NCBI GenBank assembly: GCA_902729315.2
Contig: LR746270.1
Span: forward strand, 1,892,501 to 1,956,500
Reading direction: 5' to 3'
Source of the DNA: Spirodela intermedia
Taxonomy: Eukaryota; Streptophyta; Magnoliopsida; Alismatales; Araceae
DNA length: 64,000 bases
The stretch's first letter is position 1. Every line of letters starts with the position of its first letter. The position numbers were made by a program, and so were the translations under genes. The notes beneath the pieces are model-generated. The model saw only the letters and a list, made by a program, of their open reading frames with translations. It did no database searches and was not told where the DNA came from. Positions 24,836 to 36,239 of this stretch are shown one piece after another.

Positions 24836-25290
24836 AGTTTTCACCACCATGGTAGAGAGGGAAGGATGACTTATTGTTGACTAGGCTGCAGTTGACACTT
24901 ATAACCCCAATGTTAGAGTATTAACCAGTTTTGATTAATGGCAACTCTACCAAGTTGAAAACTACATCCATGGCCTCTTTTCTAAACTTGTCATGTAGGG
25001 GTTGACCAGTCTACAAAGGTCCCACAAGTGTGACTCCTCTGCAAAAAGTTCATAGAGCCTCATCTGCCAGAAGAATGTCCCAAAAATGCACATATTGAGA
25101 AGAGTCAAAGAGGTGGAGCAGTGGATACTGATGGCATAGATGAGAAGATCCAAGTGAAGAATATCCACTAAGTTTGCCTATATGGTGATGGTGAAGAGCC
25201 GACAAAAGAGATCTTGAGAAAAATCTGTGAATTTGATGTTGTCACCCATTGGTTGTGATCAGTTTTTTAAATTCTCTATAAGACAAACAA
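24836..25290 (-). pseudogene. Decayed copy of 3-ketoacyl-CoA synthase exon 1
   Basis: This stretch aligns along its length, in the same orientation, with exon 1 of the intact synthase at 35580-36090. Shared marks include the bases around ACCATGG and AGGCTGCAGTTGACA, and the peptide block TFFWQMRLYELFAEES, matching [16 protein letters not shown] of the intact gene. Stops, indels and AT drift destroy the frame, and the catalytic Cys block is not recognisable. It is a pseudogene roughly 10 kb downstream of the intact gene. Confidence 0.82.
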
Positions 25291-25810
25291 ACTAATAATG
25301 TGACATTTTTCTTCAATGATATCCCTAATGAATAATCCCTCTGAGGTGGAGTCAATGCGATTTCTTTGTTAGTTACCAAAACAACCTAACAAATGTAAGA
25401 GCTACTAAAATTGAGGTAGATGCTAGAGAGACCAAAATCTAATAATTGATGAGCTTCTAGTTTCCCTTTGTGAATATAAGTTTTCACAAAAGTTGATTTT
25501 TCAAACCATTTTGAGGGAAGAGCAGAAATGTAGGATTCATCTATCACAAATTGTTTTTTTTTTTTTTTCTTGTAGGCAATACACATTGTCATTTCAAGCT
25601 ATTTGGGGTCAGCTTTTCAATTGCAAAACTTAATTCCATGGTGGAGAGTTGGATGAATTTTTCATGAAAAATTATTATATTAGCATTGTTGGCAGAGTAA
25701 AATGGGATAAATCATAGAACAAAAAACAGAAATAGGAAGTATTACTCACAGATACATTGTAATTCTCTTATGTCTTCAAAAGAAGATCAATCACCTCAAT
25801 TAGAGGCTCA

Positions 25811-25915
25811 CAACGAAAAAATAAAATTGATTTTCCAAGTCCTCAAGAAGAGGTTCACAAAGAAAAAATGAAACTGATTTTCCAAGTCCTCAAGAAGAGG
25901 TTCACAAAAGCAACA
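25811..25915. repeat. Tandem duplication, about 50-bp unit
   Basis: Two adjacent units sharing GATTTTCCAAGTCCTCAAGA and AGAGGTTCACAAA. They lie on the internal side of the primer-binding-site-like sequence at 25970, so they may belong to the leader of a retrotransposon. Confidence 0.85.
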
Positions 25916-25967
25916 TTAGTCTCCTACATAGAGAGAGAATAGAAAAGGAGCAATCACACATGGATTG

Positions 25968-26248
25968 GCTCTTATACCATGCTGAGTTTCTTTCAGTTCC
26001 TTTGTGTCTTGAAGAACAAGAAACCTTCTTGTGAAAGGGAGAAAAAAAATAGAACATCTATTGAACATATGAGAAGGAAATCATTTTTCTAAATGTTCTA
26101 ACGCATGATAGGATATATGTTATTTATAACAGATCCACAAGAAGGTTTCTAGACACAAAACATTACACTCCAAGAGATAATAAGATAAGCATCTGATAAA
26201 CACATGTTTTCCTAATGAAGCACATGATATACTCCCCCTCAGCCACAT
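25968..26248 (-). mobile_element. Probable copia LTR flanked by purine tract and primer-binding site
   Basis: On the minus strand the order is a polypurine tract (GCTGAGGGGGAGTATA, about 26245-26230), a roughly 240-bp AT-rich block, then ATGGTATAAGAGCCAATC (about 25982-25965), which resembles the initiator tRNA-Met primer site TGGTATCAGAGC of plant copia elements. The block is taken as one LTR with both internal edges. A complete element would have the purine tract before its right LTR and the primer site after its left LTR, so this looks like an LTR shared by two tandem element copies. No matching second LTR was traced. Confidence 0.5.
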
Positions 26249-27949
26249 GCATAGTATTTCAATAGTAGTATGGGTTCTTATTCACTTTAATTTTGTGCTC
26301 TCCTTCAGTTGGGCTTAGGCTATTAATAAGGTAGTGTACCTACTATTTTCATAGTGATTTGGTCACAAGACCTACTCTAGTTTCTCAAGTAATTGCATTT
26401 TACATTCCTTCCTTTAGTCCCACTAATACTTTAGTTAAATACATATTAAATTATGAGAGTTAATAACCTTACACACTAGATTTAACAACCTAGATGACTC
26501 AAGAATCTACCTAGAAAGCCTAGTCTAAATTCAAGTGATCCATGGGGATTGACATGAGAGACCCACTCTCAACATCTAGATTTAAGACTCTATGGGGTAT
26601 AACAAGAGTGACACACTCTCATCGTTGAGATTTCAAGCTCTAGTTGACCTAACATAGATTAGGCAATACTAATCTATTCATAGTTTATGGCTTTAGATGG
26701 GCTCTAAGAGAAAACACATTTTGAACACAAGGTAGAATATGTTATCTTTCTTATTTATTCAACACAAGACTTGTTTGAGGCTTCCTCCTCTTGATTATTC
26801 AACACAACTGAGTGGAAACATTTAGAAGAAGGTGGAAGTTAAAATTCATTCTTGATTGAGGTATAATGGTTAATGTGACTTAATCATTATATTTTAACTC
26901 ACATAAATTGAAATTTATAAAATTAAAAAACACTTATTATTAGATGTAAAATTTATTTCAGTAGACATATATCAATTTTAAGTCAAGAATGAGCTCTAAA
27001 AATAGAGAGACACATCATCCTTTATAGCTACCCTCAGCTGGGTCCTCCATAGGTGGCTGCAATCTAGTATCTCTAGAATTTTTTGCCCTTCAGTCAAGAC
27101 ATTTGAGGTTGCAATAGTTGCAACATTTGGGCCATTATTGAAGCCTTCATTATATTCTCTATGGCCATCATTATTCTAGGATGCAATGACTCTAATATCC
27201 ATTGATAGGGTATTGAATGGAAGAAGAAAATCCCACTAAAATTACTTCAATTAGAATAGAGAGTTAATTTAAAACTTGAGAAGACAACTTTTTGAGAGGG
27301 CCGCAACTCTTCTAGTCCTTGCATAATGGTCAGTCCCTTTCTCGACCTAAAGAACCATATACCCTCATGATTCGTGGGCCTTTACAATACTAAACTTTTT
27401 CTTTTGGTATTGAGCCTTTACTCTATGGGCATTAGCAACCCAATTACTCAGCTTTTAATGGGCCCCTTATCAACCCTAACACAATCCTCTCAAGTACTAG
27501 TTGTCCTTATCAACCTTTTTTCCCATTATTTTGAAATTCTATTTTGTAAACCCATTACATACATTTTCAATAATAACTATGATGGACAAGAATAAATCTA
27601 TAATCCATGCTCTTTGCAACCATGTATCATCAAGATTGATGATAGAACTTCCTATCATGCCTACATAATTTAAATTAATTAACTATAACCTCATCCAATA
27701 GTCAAAATATACTAGGAAAGTTCTAACTTACTAAGAGATGCTACATCATTTGTAAGATACAACAATATATCTTATGTCAAGACAATTTAAGAAATGGTGA
27801 GAGGAGGATGCTTTCATAAAGACATAAATCTAAGGAACCATGATTTCTCAAATTAGTAGTGACTTTTTCTTCATGCAAATTACAAAGAATTTGTGAGAAC
27901 AGTATATATGAAATACTCAATGAAAAAATAAGTCACATAAAGATGAAAT
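26249..27949. other. AT-rich gene-free region
   Basis: No coding region recognised. It probably consists of eroded transposon sequence. A repeated phrase built on CTAGATT, ACTCTCA and CTCTA occurs around 26520-26650. Confidence 0.4.
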
Positions 27950-29320
27950 GGAAAACAAATCTCAATTTATTATTCAAGGATCAAATCAATGATAGAGTAT
28001 GTAGGAGAATTAAAGAACTTATGACAAGAGCTTAAATATTACCTTGATCTTGGAAGTAAAGAACCCAAATAAATTAATATCTTATGTAATTTTATGTAAT
28101 GAAGGTGTCTTTAAATTTATGATTGGATTAAGTCATTTTGTTATTATATCTGATAATAAATTCTAGGATATGAAAAGAGACTAGATCTCAATTGTCTTAA
28201 ATTAAGAGTGTCATCAAAAATTGATGTTATATGCTCAAGATTTGAGTAATACTGCATTCATGGTTAAAACTAGACAAGAAAAAACTAGAAAATTGATACC
28301 AAAGACAATCTTTGGTGAACTTATTTTTCTAGTAATTGATTCTAGATAAGATTGTTGTTATAAACTCTATAATAAACTATGGAATTTAGAGAATCATATG
28401 AGCCAAGTGCACATAATAATTGATTCATTTTCTAATTAAAAGTTTGATAAGGTTGACTTTATAAATTTAATTCTACTTCATCAAGAGAAATAGAGAAACT
28501 TTACCTTGAATTAGAAAAATTGAAGGTAATGTTAACACAATAGTCACAACCCTCAACAAGTCATCAAAATTGTCAATTTTATTATCCCATTGGTGTCCAA
28601 GCTCCATCCCAAGACATTATTGGATGTTGGATAGTAAATTCAAGAGCAACAAACCATATGAAAAATTCTTCGTATCATTTCCTAACCTACACCCCATTCT
28701 CTAGTGACCAAAAAGTGTCCACTATTGATTCTACACTTCTCATAGTCACTAAAATTAGAGACTTTACTTTTGAACTTTTATGAATTATCACCAAAGTCCT
28801 CCATGTTCTCAAGTTTTTCACCAATCTTATCTTTGTCAAAAGACCCATTAGTAACACACTTTATCATATCTTTTTTTATAAAGATATTTGTGTTATCCTT
28901 GATAAGGTCTAGAGATGGAGGATTAGAGTTGCTAGAGAATGTAAAGGGCTCTACATCCTAGAAGGATTTAGTCCAACCTATCTAGTAGAAGTGGATCCAT
29001 CTTTAAAGCATCACAAATTATTTTTTTACATTCAGCTTCTTTATCAAAAATTAGGTCATCCTTCCTTCACCACTATGAAGAGTTATCACCCTTCTTTATT
29101 TCAAAAAGTGTTGGCGAAAACACTTTTAAGTTTGATGTATGTGAACTCTCTAAGCATACTCATGTCTTTCTAATAAAAAATGAAAGGAGTGAAATCCCTT
29201 TCTTCTGTATCCATAATAGTATTTGGAGACCATGTCCCAATGTTGATCTCTTAGGTAATAAATGATTTATCATCTTTCCAAGATGTTGTGGTTCAAAGAA
29301 TATAGATATATATATATATA
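27950..29320 (+). mobile_element. Second degenerate Ty1-copia relic (gag, protease, start of integrase)
   Basis: Plus-strand fragments in several frames follow the copia order. There is a gag-like stretch ending in GVFKFMIGLSHF (about 28105-28140), then a protease active-site region reading WIVNSRATNHMKNSS (about 28628-28672), where the usual D-S-G-A is N-S-R-A. Next is the pre-integrase block GLYYLE-like sequence, then LYQKLGHPSFTTMKSYHPSLF (about 29038-29100), and CELSKHTHV (about 29143). Stops and frameshifts occur throughout. The reverse transcriptase was not found. Confidence 0.72.
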
Positions 29321-30369
29321 TATTACATATTGTGTGGTCATCTTTCTTCCAATATTTTATAGAAGTTCATTCTCCATTGTAGAGTATGCTTCAAAACCAA
29401 CTCCAACCCTAGACTAATATCAATGGAGCCTTGCAAAAGACTATTACTAATGATTGGTGTGGGATACGGTTTCTTCATTAGGCTTATTATAGCTAAGTAT
29501 ATGGTCTTTTCTTTGATCAATTCTACTCATGAAAATTAATTTAGACATATTAGATTTCTTTATCATAGCTAATAATTCAGTAATCGTAACAAGATATTGT
29601 ATTCTAGATAATAATGTATATATCTAAGTCTTAATATTGTGTGGCCATCTTTCTCTTAGGGTTTCATAGAAAATTATTTATATTTATAGGGTTTACTTCA
29701 AAATTAGTTGATAATGCGATAGTTGTACAAAATCTGATTTAAAAGTGTTGCTCTAGAAAGAAACCAGATGAAAGAATAATGCATATATATGTATTATCAT
29801 GATTTAGTCATTTGGTGAAATCAACGTAAGAAATATATAATTTTATATTCAACTATAGGTATTGACATCAATATTAAAAGAATTGATATTTTTATGAATG
29901 GACTACTTGTTGATCTCATTTCAACATTTGATAATGATTCATCTACTAAACATGATTCCTAAATACAAAAGATACTAGTTTATTAGGAGAGCAAACAGTC
30001 TTTATCTCTCTATTCTTTGGTGAAACACACATTGCTTGACAACTTGAAGTTTCTATGATTTTTTGCAAGTATGATTCAACATCTAACAAGTTAATTATGC
30101 TAGGATTCAACCACATTAACCTCACACAAGTTAATTACCTCACTAATACATTCATCTTCTTCAGTTCTCGCAAAGAGTAAAAACTTCTACATCTAAGCCT
30201 AGAAAAAGACTGAAAGTGATGTATGAATGTAGAGATAGAGAAAGAAGATGTCTAATCAATAACATGTGCTATAACAGTAAAAATAAGAACCAAATTATGT
30301 GCAATAGAGAGAGAGAGTCAATGTCTAACTAATAACAATGGCTATCATAAGAAGTTGTCATTAAAAGGA
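29321..30369. other. AT-rich gene-free region
   Basis: Nothing beyond AT-rich sequence and a short GA tract near 30307. It may be the eroded remainder of the copia relic. Confidence 0.4.
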
Positions 30370-30620
30370 GAGAAACTATCACCACATGATGAACTGCAGC
30401 TTTTGCTAAAATTTGGAGAGTTTCGAGGCTTGATATCTTTTGAAGACTGCACATTCATCAAAAATTATAGGGCCTCACTCTGAGGAGTGAAGTTGAAGAG
30501 AGCTAGGATAAGTTTCATACATCCTTCACCACCAGCACATTACGTATTCGTGATGTCAGTCATCAATAGTCCTCTTTTATACCATGGGCACTCTCTATTT
30601 CTAATGAGCCCTAACTAGTA
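30370..30620 (+). repeat. Diverged inverted copy of 32560-32810
   Basis: Read on the plus strand it matches the minus strand of 32560-32810. Shared words include CTGCAGCTTTTGCT, GTTTCATAC with TTCA-CACCA, and GTCAGTCATCAAT followed by a CATGGGC-like word. This copy carries stops and indels. Confidence 0.75.
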
Positions 30621-31938
30621 TATCTTGTCAATAATAATTCATCAGATTCTTAAACAATTCTTGTAGTAGCTCAAGAGAATAGTGCTAACCAAGAGAGTCA
30701 ACTCTGTTTGCTGAAATATTTTGTTACATTTTTCACTTCGAAGTTGTCCAACCTATTTAGGTAAGTAATTTTGTAACCTCATCCTCAAGTCTTTTTGAGT
30801 AGTAATCACCCAATATATTGAAAATTTTGAACTATCATCAACTATTTGATATAGTTGTGACTAGCATGAGGATCAAGTTTGACCAAACACAATGATTATA
30901 GATCTAAAAGGTTCCTTAGCTCCCACGAAGATATTTTAAGACATTCATTTCATATTAAAGAAATTGGGCTTTTATTAGGAGTTTTGTTTGTCAATCGATG
31001 TAGACTAAGCTTTAAGTCAAAAAATTCATTTATATGTCTTGAAAGTTGGTGATGAGATCTAAAAATTAATCTATTCTTCAATGAAATATTACAATATAGC
31101 CCAAAAAAAATAAATGAAAGAGCTGAAATATGGTCTTGAAATAAATGGAATCTTGAGAAAACTAAACTTCATAAAGAACAAAAAAAAAGCATAAAGTGAT
31201 CACCATGAACAAGTGATCTTCAAGAGAGTGTCATGTCCCATTTATAACCCATCATATAAAAATTCTCAAATTACTATATGGGACGTCATTGAGTGCAACC
31301 CAACTTTATATGGATGTAAGGATTTATGTTAGAAATTATTTGCCAAGATTTAGAGTGATAAATTATTTCATATTAGTGTTGTTTTAGGGCCTAAAATCTA
31401 TCACATTGAGATGGTGATAAAACTAAAGTAGCAATTACAGACTCCACCGAGAGTAAATAAGAAAAATTATCTTGTCTCTTTGGAGAATTACATAACAAAA
31501 GAATTTTCTCAGATAATCATGCAATAAAGAGAGGGAAAGCTGAACTTGACATAAGAGCTCCTTTACGAGACATTTCTTCTGGAAAATGTAATTTTCACTA
31601 GTAATATTGCGCTATTCATCAATTCGACCTTTAGATGTTGATGGATGACTACTAACATGAATTAATTATGATGCTCAAAAGCTTGAATGATGGATCCTCC
31701 CCAAGAAGACCATACCACTATTAGCATGCTCAAAGAAATTTAACATAGCGAATAATAGATTATAGGACCCAACTTTTGGATCGGTTGAACCCAAAAGATG
31801 AAGCACAATGCGAAGGGGACTATGCATAACCTAGATGCATATCACCCATAAAGCCTCCCCCATCTATGTTAGTCTAGGAGGAAGCTAGAAGTTGAGCCTA
31901 CTAAGTCTCATCATTTTGAGGGTACAAAGAAAAGTCAC
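30621..31938. other. AT-rich gene-free region
   Basis: No coding signal or recognisable repeat family seen. Confidence 0.4.
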
Positions 31939-32036
31939 CTACAAAGGTGCTTGTACTAGAGCATACCCCACATAAACTATCACTTTTGTCATCACTACAA
32001 AGGTGCTTATACCAGAGCTTACCCCACATAAACTAT
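31939..32036. repeat. Short direct repeat, 42-bp copies 56 bp apart
   Basis: Copies at 31939-31980 and 31995-32036 share CTACAAAGGTGCTT and ACCCCACATAAACTAT with only a few differences. Confidence 0.85.
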
Positions 32037-32571
32037 TTCCAGAAACTAAAACATGAGGGAGGTCTTGCTAAGTAAAATATTGTTCTCAAGATATTCATTT
32101 CATGCAAATTTTAATAAAAAAACTCAAATTTCGCTCATTCATATATTTGTATGTGACAGCATTCGTCCCTTCAGAGTATAAACAATTGATCAATCTTTTC
32201 AAAATGGATATTTAACCAATTACACATCCCTCTACTCTATTGTTGGCCGATCAACCTGAACTCAACCAGGGTCCTAGTATCATGCAATGGAAAGCAGAAA
32301 AAATCTACTATTATCTACCCTTGAGAAATAAAAGTAGCTAGCCTTGCTTTTAGTTCAAGTAATGCAGCATACCTATATTAGTTGGCGTACATATTACATA
32401 TTTATACACTTACACATTATTTAAAAGCTTATGTAATTATTCGCTGAAAATGAAATCATCATTTCTTTATTTAAACAGTTACAGAGCCAACGTAGGTTTA
32501 TCATGATCTTCTTGAACTGCCGTAAATGGTTCAAGAATCTAGCTTAGCACTAGTCAGAGACCAGTGCAAAT

Positions 32572-32766
32572 TTAGACAGCGCCCATGCTTTGAAAGAGAG
32601 GGTCATTGATGACTGACTGTCGATAGAGTACTGGAGTAGTAGTGGTGGTGATGAACGTATGAAACCAGTCTGAGCCCTGTTCAACTTTACTACAGGGGCG
32701 GGCGCCTCTGCTGTTGTAGCATACATGTAGCTGGTCTGAAAAGCTTTCAGACTTCGAAACCATCAA
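32572..32766 (-). other. Small unassigned ORF (64 aa), member of an inverted duplicate pair
   Basis: Starts MMVSKSESFSDQ and ends FQSMGAV. It has two cysteines and a run of five threonines but no domain I recognise. It lies about 700 bp downstream of the ketoacyl-CoA synthase gene on the same strand. A decayed inverted copy exists at 30370-30620. It could be a chance ORF inside a repeat or the last exon of a lost gene. Confidence 0.2.
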
Positions 32767-33185
32767 ACTTTCAGCAAAAGCTGCAGTCTATCACGTGGTG
32801 AAAGCTCTCTCTTCTTTAAAGCACTTGTGTTCGTCTTGTAGCCTCTGCATGCTTGCTCTCTCTCGGTTATTTAATGCTTTCCCTATTTATCCCAACCTCC
32901 CTCCTGTTTCTCGACTTGTATACGTATATGTCACACAAACACAGGCTCCCTCTCTCTCTCTATCTTTATCTCCGTCTATCTCAATCTCTATATATCTATA
33001 TACAGGAATCGTATTTCTTCCAATATTGTTCCTATTTTGCAGTAGAGGCGTCAGCTTATGCGCCCTCATGATCTAGCCTTGTTGACGGCACATAGAGAAG
33101 ATAACACCGAATGCAGGCAGGAGTTTGGTTCACGAAACGTCAATTTTATCCCGAATTGCATCACACGATAAGAACCTAGAAGGGC

Positions 33186-33189
<4 letters not shown>

Positions 33190-33218
<29 letters not shown>

Positions 33219-33303
33219 GGATTATTTCGAATATTGACGGAGAACTATAGAAAAAGATTTATATATATATATATATATCGAGAGAGAGGGAGAGAGAGAG
33301 TCG
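33190..33303. repeat. GA and AT microsatellites downstream of the ketoacyl-CoA synthase gene
   Basis: A GA run at about 33192-33218, an AT run at about 33261-33278, and a second GA run at about 33281-33300, all just downstream of the minus-strand stop codon at 33481. Confidence 0.9.
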
Positions 33304-33480
33304 GAGATCAATTCAATACGAAAACAGAAGCTGAGAAAAGATTCTAGCAAGAAAAGATTGATATGGAAGTAGACAGAGCGAAGTAAAGAGCTACAGAAGC
33401 TGAGAAAGGGAGAGGCAGATGGGTAACAGGGAGTCCGTGCCATATCTGAAGACGGCACGCAGCCACACCATGATCGTCCT

Positions 33481-36123
33481 TCATTTAGAAGCTAACGTCG
33501 CAACCTTGGGCACCACCACGGGAAAACCGCCGATCTCGTCCATCCATGGGTTGTGGTTAGACTTAGCAGGCGGCGGCACGGCCCTCAGCGCCCGCCAAAC
33601 GGCGCTATTGCACTTGAATCCCGATCCGAACGCTATCTGCCACACCCGGTCCCCTCTGCAGATCCTTCCTTTCGCCTCGGCATACGCCAGCTCGTACCAA
33701 AGCGAGCTGCTGGACGTGTTTCCAAACCTGTACAAGGTCATCCTCGACGGCTCCATGTGCCACTCCGACAGCCCCAGGCTCCTCTCCAACTGGTCAAGCA
33801 CAGCTCGCCCACCAGCGTGGATACAGAAGTGCTCAAAGGCCCGCGTGAAATTTGGGATGTAGGGCTTCACCCCGCTCATCAGGAAGACCTTCTTCTTCAA
33901 AATGGTGATCAAGAAGAGGAACTGCTCGGATAAGGGGAGCACGAGTGGGCCCAGTGTGGTGATATTGTCCTTGAGGGCCTCCCCGGCAACGGCCATGAGG
34001 TCCTTGGAGAGGGCGACTCCCACCGTGCCGTCGGCGTCCTCCTCCTGGGAGACGCAGCCGTAGCTGCGGCTGTCGGCACCCTTGTGGGTGCGCACCGTGT
34101 GGACCAGCTCGTACTTGGACCTCCGCCGGTCCGCAGGGATGTTCGACAGGAGCACGGCGGCGCCGCCCATCCGGAAGATACTGTTGGTCACCAGCATGGA
34201 CCGGTTATTGCCCATATAACCGTTGAGAGTCATGTTCTCTGTGCTCACCACCATGGCGTACGTCGATTTGTGAACCTGTGGATGTGTACACCGTTAGATG
34301 ATAATTGTACGCGAAGAATAGCCCTGTAGGGTCCATTTACATTTCTCGGGAACTCTATCCATTCCTTCCACGATGCAAACCTTAACAAAACACATCCATG
34401 TCATATTCTATAAGTATTTTGAAAAAAATAGGATTCGTATCTAAGTTGGAAAAAGAAGAGGCCCCAGCACGGACTAAACACACACTGAAGGAGATATCCA
34501 CATGGCCATATGCTTTAGATGAACGCGAGTAATCCTTCATGACTTGCTACATTATTCAAATCAACGCCTCAACTTATCAAAACCTCCAGGTTGGGAATTT
34601 GTGGCATAGTCAACGTTAATCCATGACGTCGATTCAAACAATAGGGACCAGGCGCAGATACCAGATCCTAAAAGTAGAGTCTCGACCGGCCCCGGGACTA
34701 AATGTTCTAAAGCCCTTAGAGAAGTCTCCCTCCTTCCTCTCAAAATCTGCAGTAGATAGTCTCTGTCTTCCCTCAGACCAGCTCCACCGTCCTACCTAAC
34801 GTCAGAGTTGCAGATCTTCACATCTTCACAAGCCTAACTACCAGGTCAGACAGCTCCATAGAAGTCAGAGAACTGAGAAGAAATAAGACGTGATCTCCGA
34901 GGTTACTATGATGCTGGACGGCTGAGACTCCAGTGCATGATATGGAGGTGACAGTTAACTCGTCCTGTGAAGGTGCAGCACCACTGGGAGAATAAATGAG
35001 CCAAGTGGCACAGTCACCGACGTCTGGGAAGCTCAGGTGACAGCTCGAGTTCAGTAAATGCCTCGGCCGCGCGAAAAGTCCCCGTTCCGAGGCCGTCTTC
35101 CAGAAGGGCAGCATGTTACGTGAAGGATGACTCGCTTTTCCCATGCTAAAAGGACGACGAAACAAAATAATATCCAGAAAATTTCTTATCAATGAGCAGC
35201 GCATTCACATAATAACACCCATATACTTCCAACACTCAGACACCGCGAGAAGTTCACCGTCGAAATATTTACGCTTTCTTGCGCTCTGCTTTCCCTTGCT
35301 TCGACTACCGACTTTACTATCAGCTACGACGTTAAGGGAACCCTATCTATCTGAATGATTATCACGAACCATACTCCGTTGGTGCAAGCGTTATATCTTA
35401 TCTATCATATATGCCAAAGGAAGGAAACAATAGAACGAGGATACCACCACAAGAACAGATGAGGATTAGGTAGACCCAGACCTGAAGTAGCTGCTTGGCG
35501 AGGTCAATGGCGATGAGCCCGGCACTGCAGCCCATACCGCCTAGGCTGTAGCTCATTACTCCCTCCCTCATCCCAAACCTGTTGATCACCATGGCGGAGA
35601 GCGATGGCGTGGGGTTGAACAGGCTGCAGTTGACAATTACAATACCAATGTCAGACGCATTGACCCCAGTCTTGATCAATAGCAGCTCTACGGAGCTGAA
35701 AACAGCATCCATAGCCTCCTTCCTGGCCTCGGCCATGCAGGAGTTCATGGGCACGGAGAGGAGGCTTGAGGGAGCATAGGTCGATTCCCCCAGCCCTGAC
35801 CGCTCCAGCATCTTCACTTGGAAAGCGAGAGACTCCTCTGTGAAGGTTCCGGGGAGCCTCATCTGTCTGAAGAATGTCTCGCGGGTGCACTTATGGGAGT
35901 CCCCTGGCTTGAAGCAGGCAAAGTCGAAGAGGTAGACGGGACGGCGGCGGGTGGCGTGGTGGATGATGATGATGGAGATGAGAATAGCCAGGCAGAGAAG
36001 CCCAGTGAGCTGAGAGAAGAGAGGTTCGAGGAAATTTGTGAATTTGGTGGTGTTCCCGACCATTGTGGGTAGTGTGCTTCTCAGATGCTCTATGAATGAA
36101 GGAAACAGACGAAATACTGTCAT
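33481..36123 (-). CDS. 3-ketoacyl-CoA synthase (fatty acid elongase condensing enzyme)
   Basis: Two exons (36123-35482 and 34275-33481) join in phase to give 478 residues, near the usual plant KCS size of about 490-530. The enzyme condenses malonyl-CoA with long-chain acyl-CoA at the endoplasmic reticulum, the first step in building very-long-chain fatty acids for waxes, cutin, suberin and sphingolipids. A hydrophobic segment ([14 protein letters not shown], about 41-54) fits the N-terminal membrane anchor. The catalytic triad is visible: Cys199 in [10 protein letters not shown], His367 in [14 protein letters not shown] and Asn400 in [13 protein letters not shown]. The 1.2-kb intron directly follows the Cys block at LAKQLLQ. 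An alternative start is the Met at 36063. Most of exon 1 has a decayed copy at 24836-25290. The subgroup is uncertain. Confidence 0.94.
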
Positions 36124-36210
36124 TGTTTACAACTCTGGTCTCTAAGGAAGGACCTGGGCTGGTGTGGAGACGATAGAGTTTTCTTGCTTCAGCGGAAGCT
36201 GCGCAGTGCA

Positions 36211-36236
36211 GAGAGAGAGAGAGAGAGAGAGAGAGA
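36211..36236. repeat. (GA)n tract in the ketoacyl-CoA synthase 5' leader or promoter
   Basis: 26 bp of GA about 90 bp upstream of the minus-strand start codon, so CT on the coding strand. Confidence 0.9.
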
Positions 36237-36239
36237 CGG

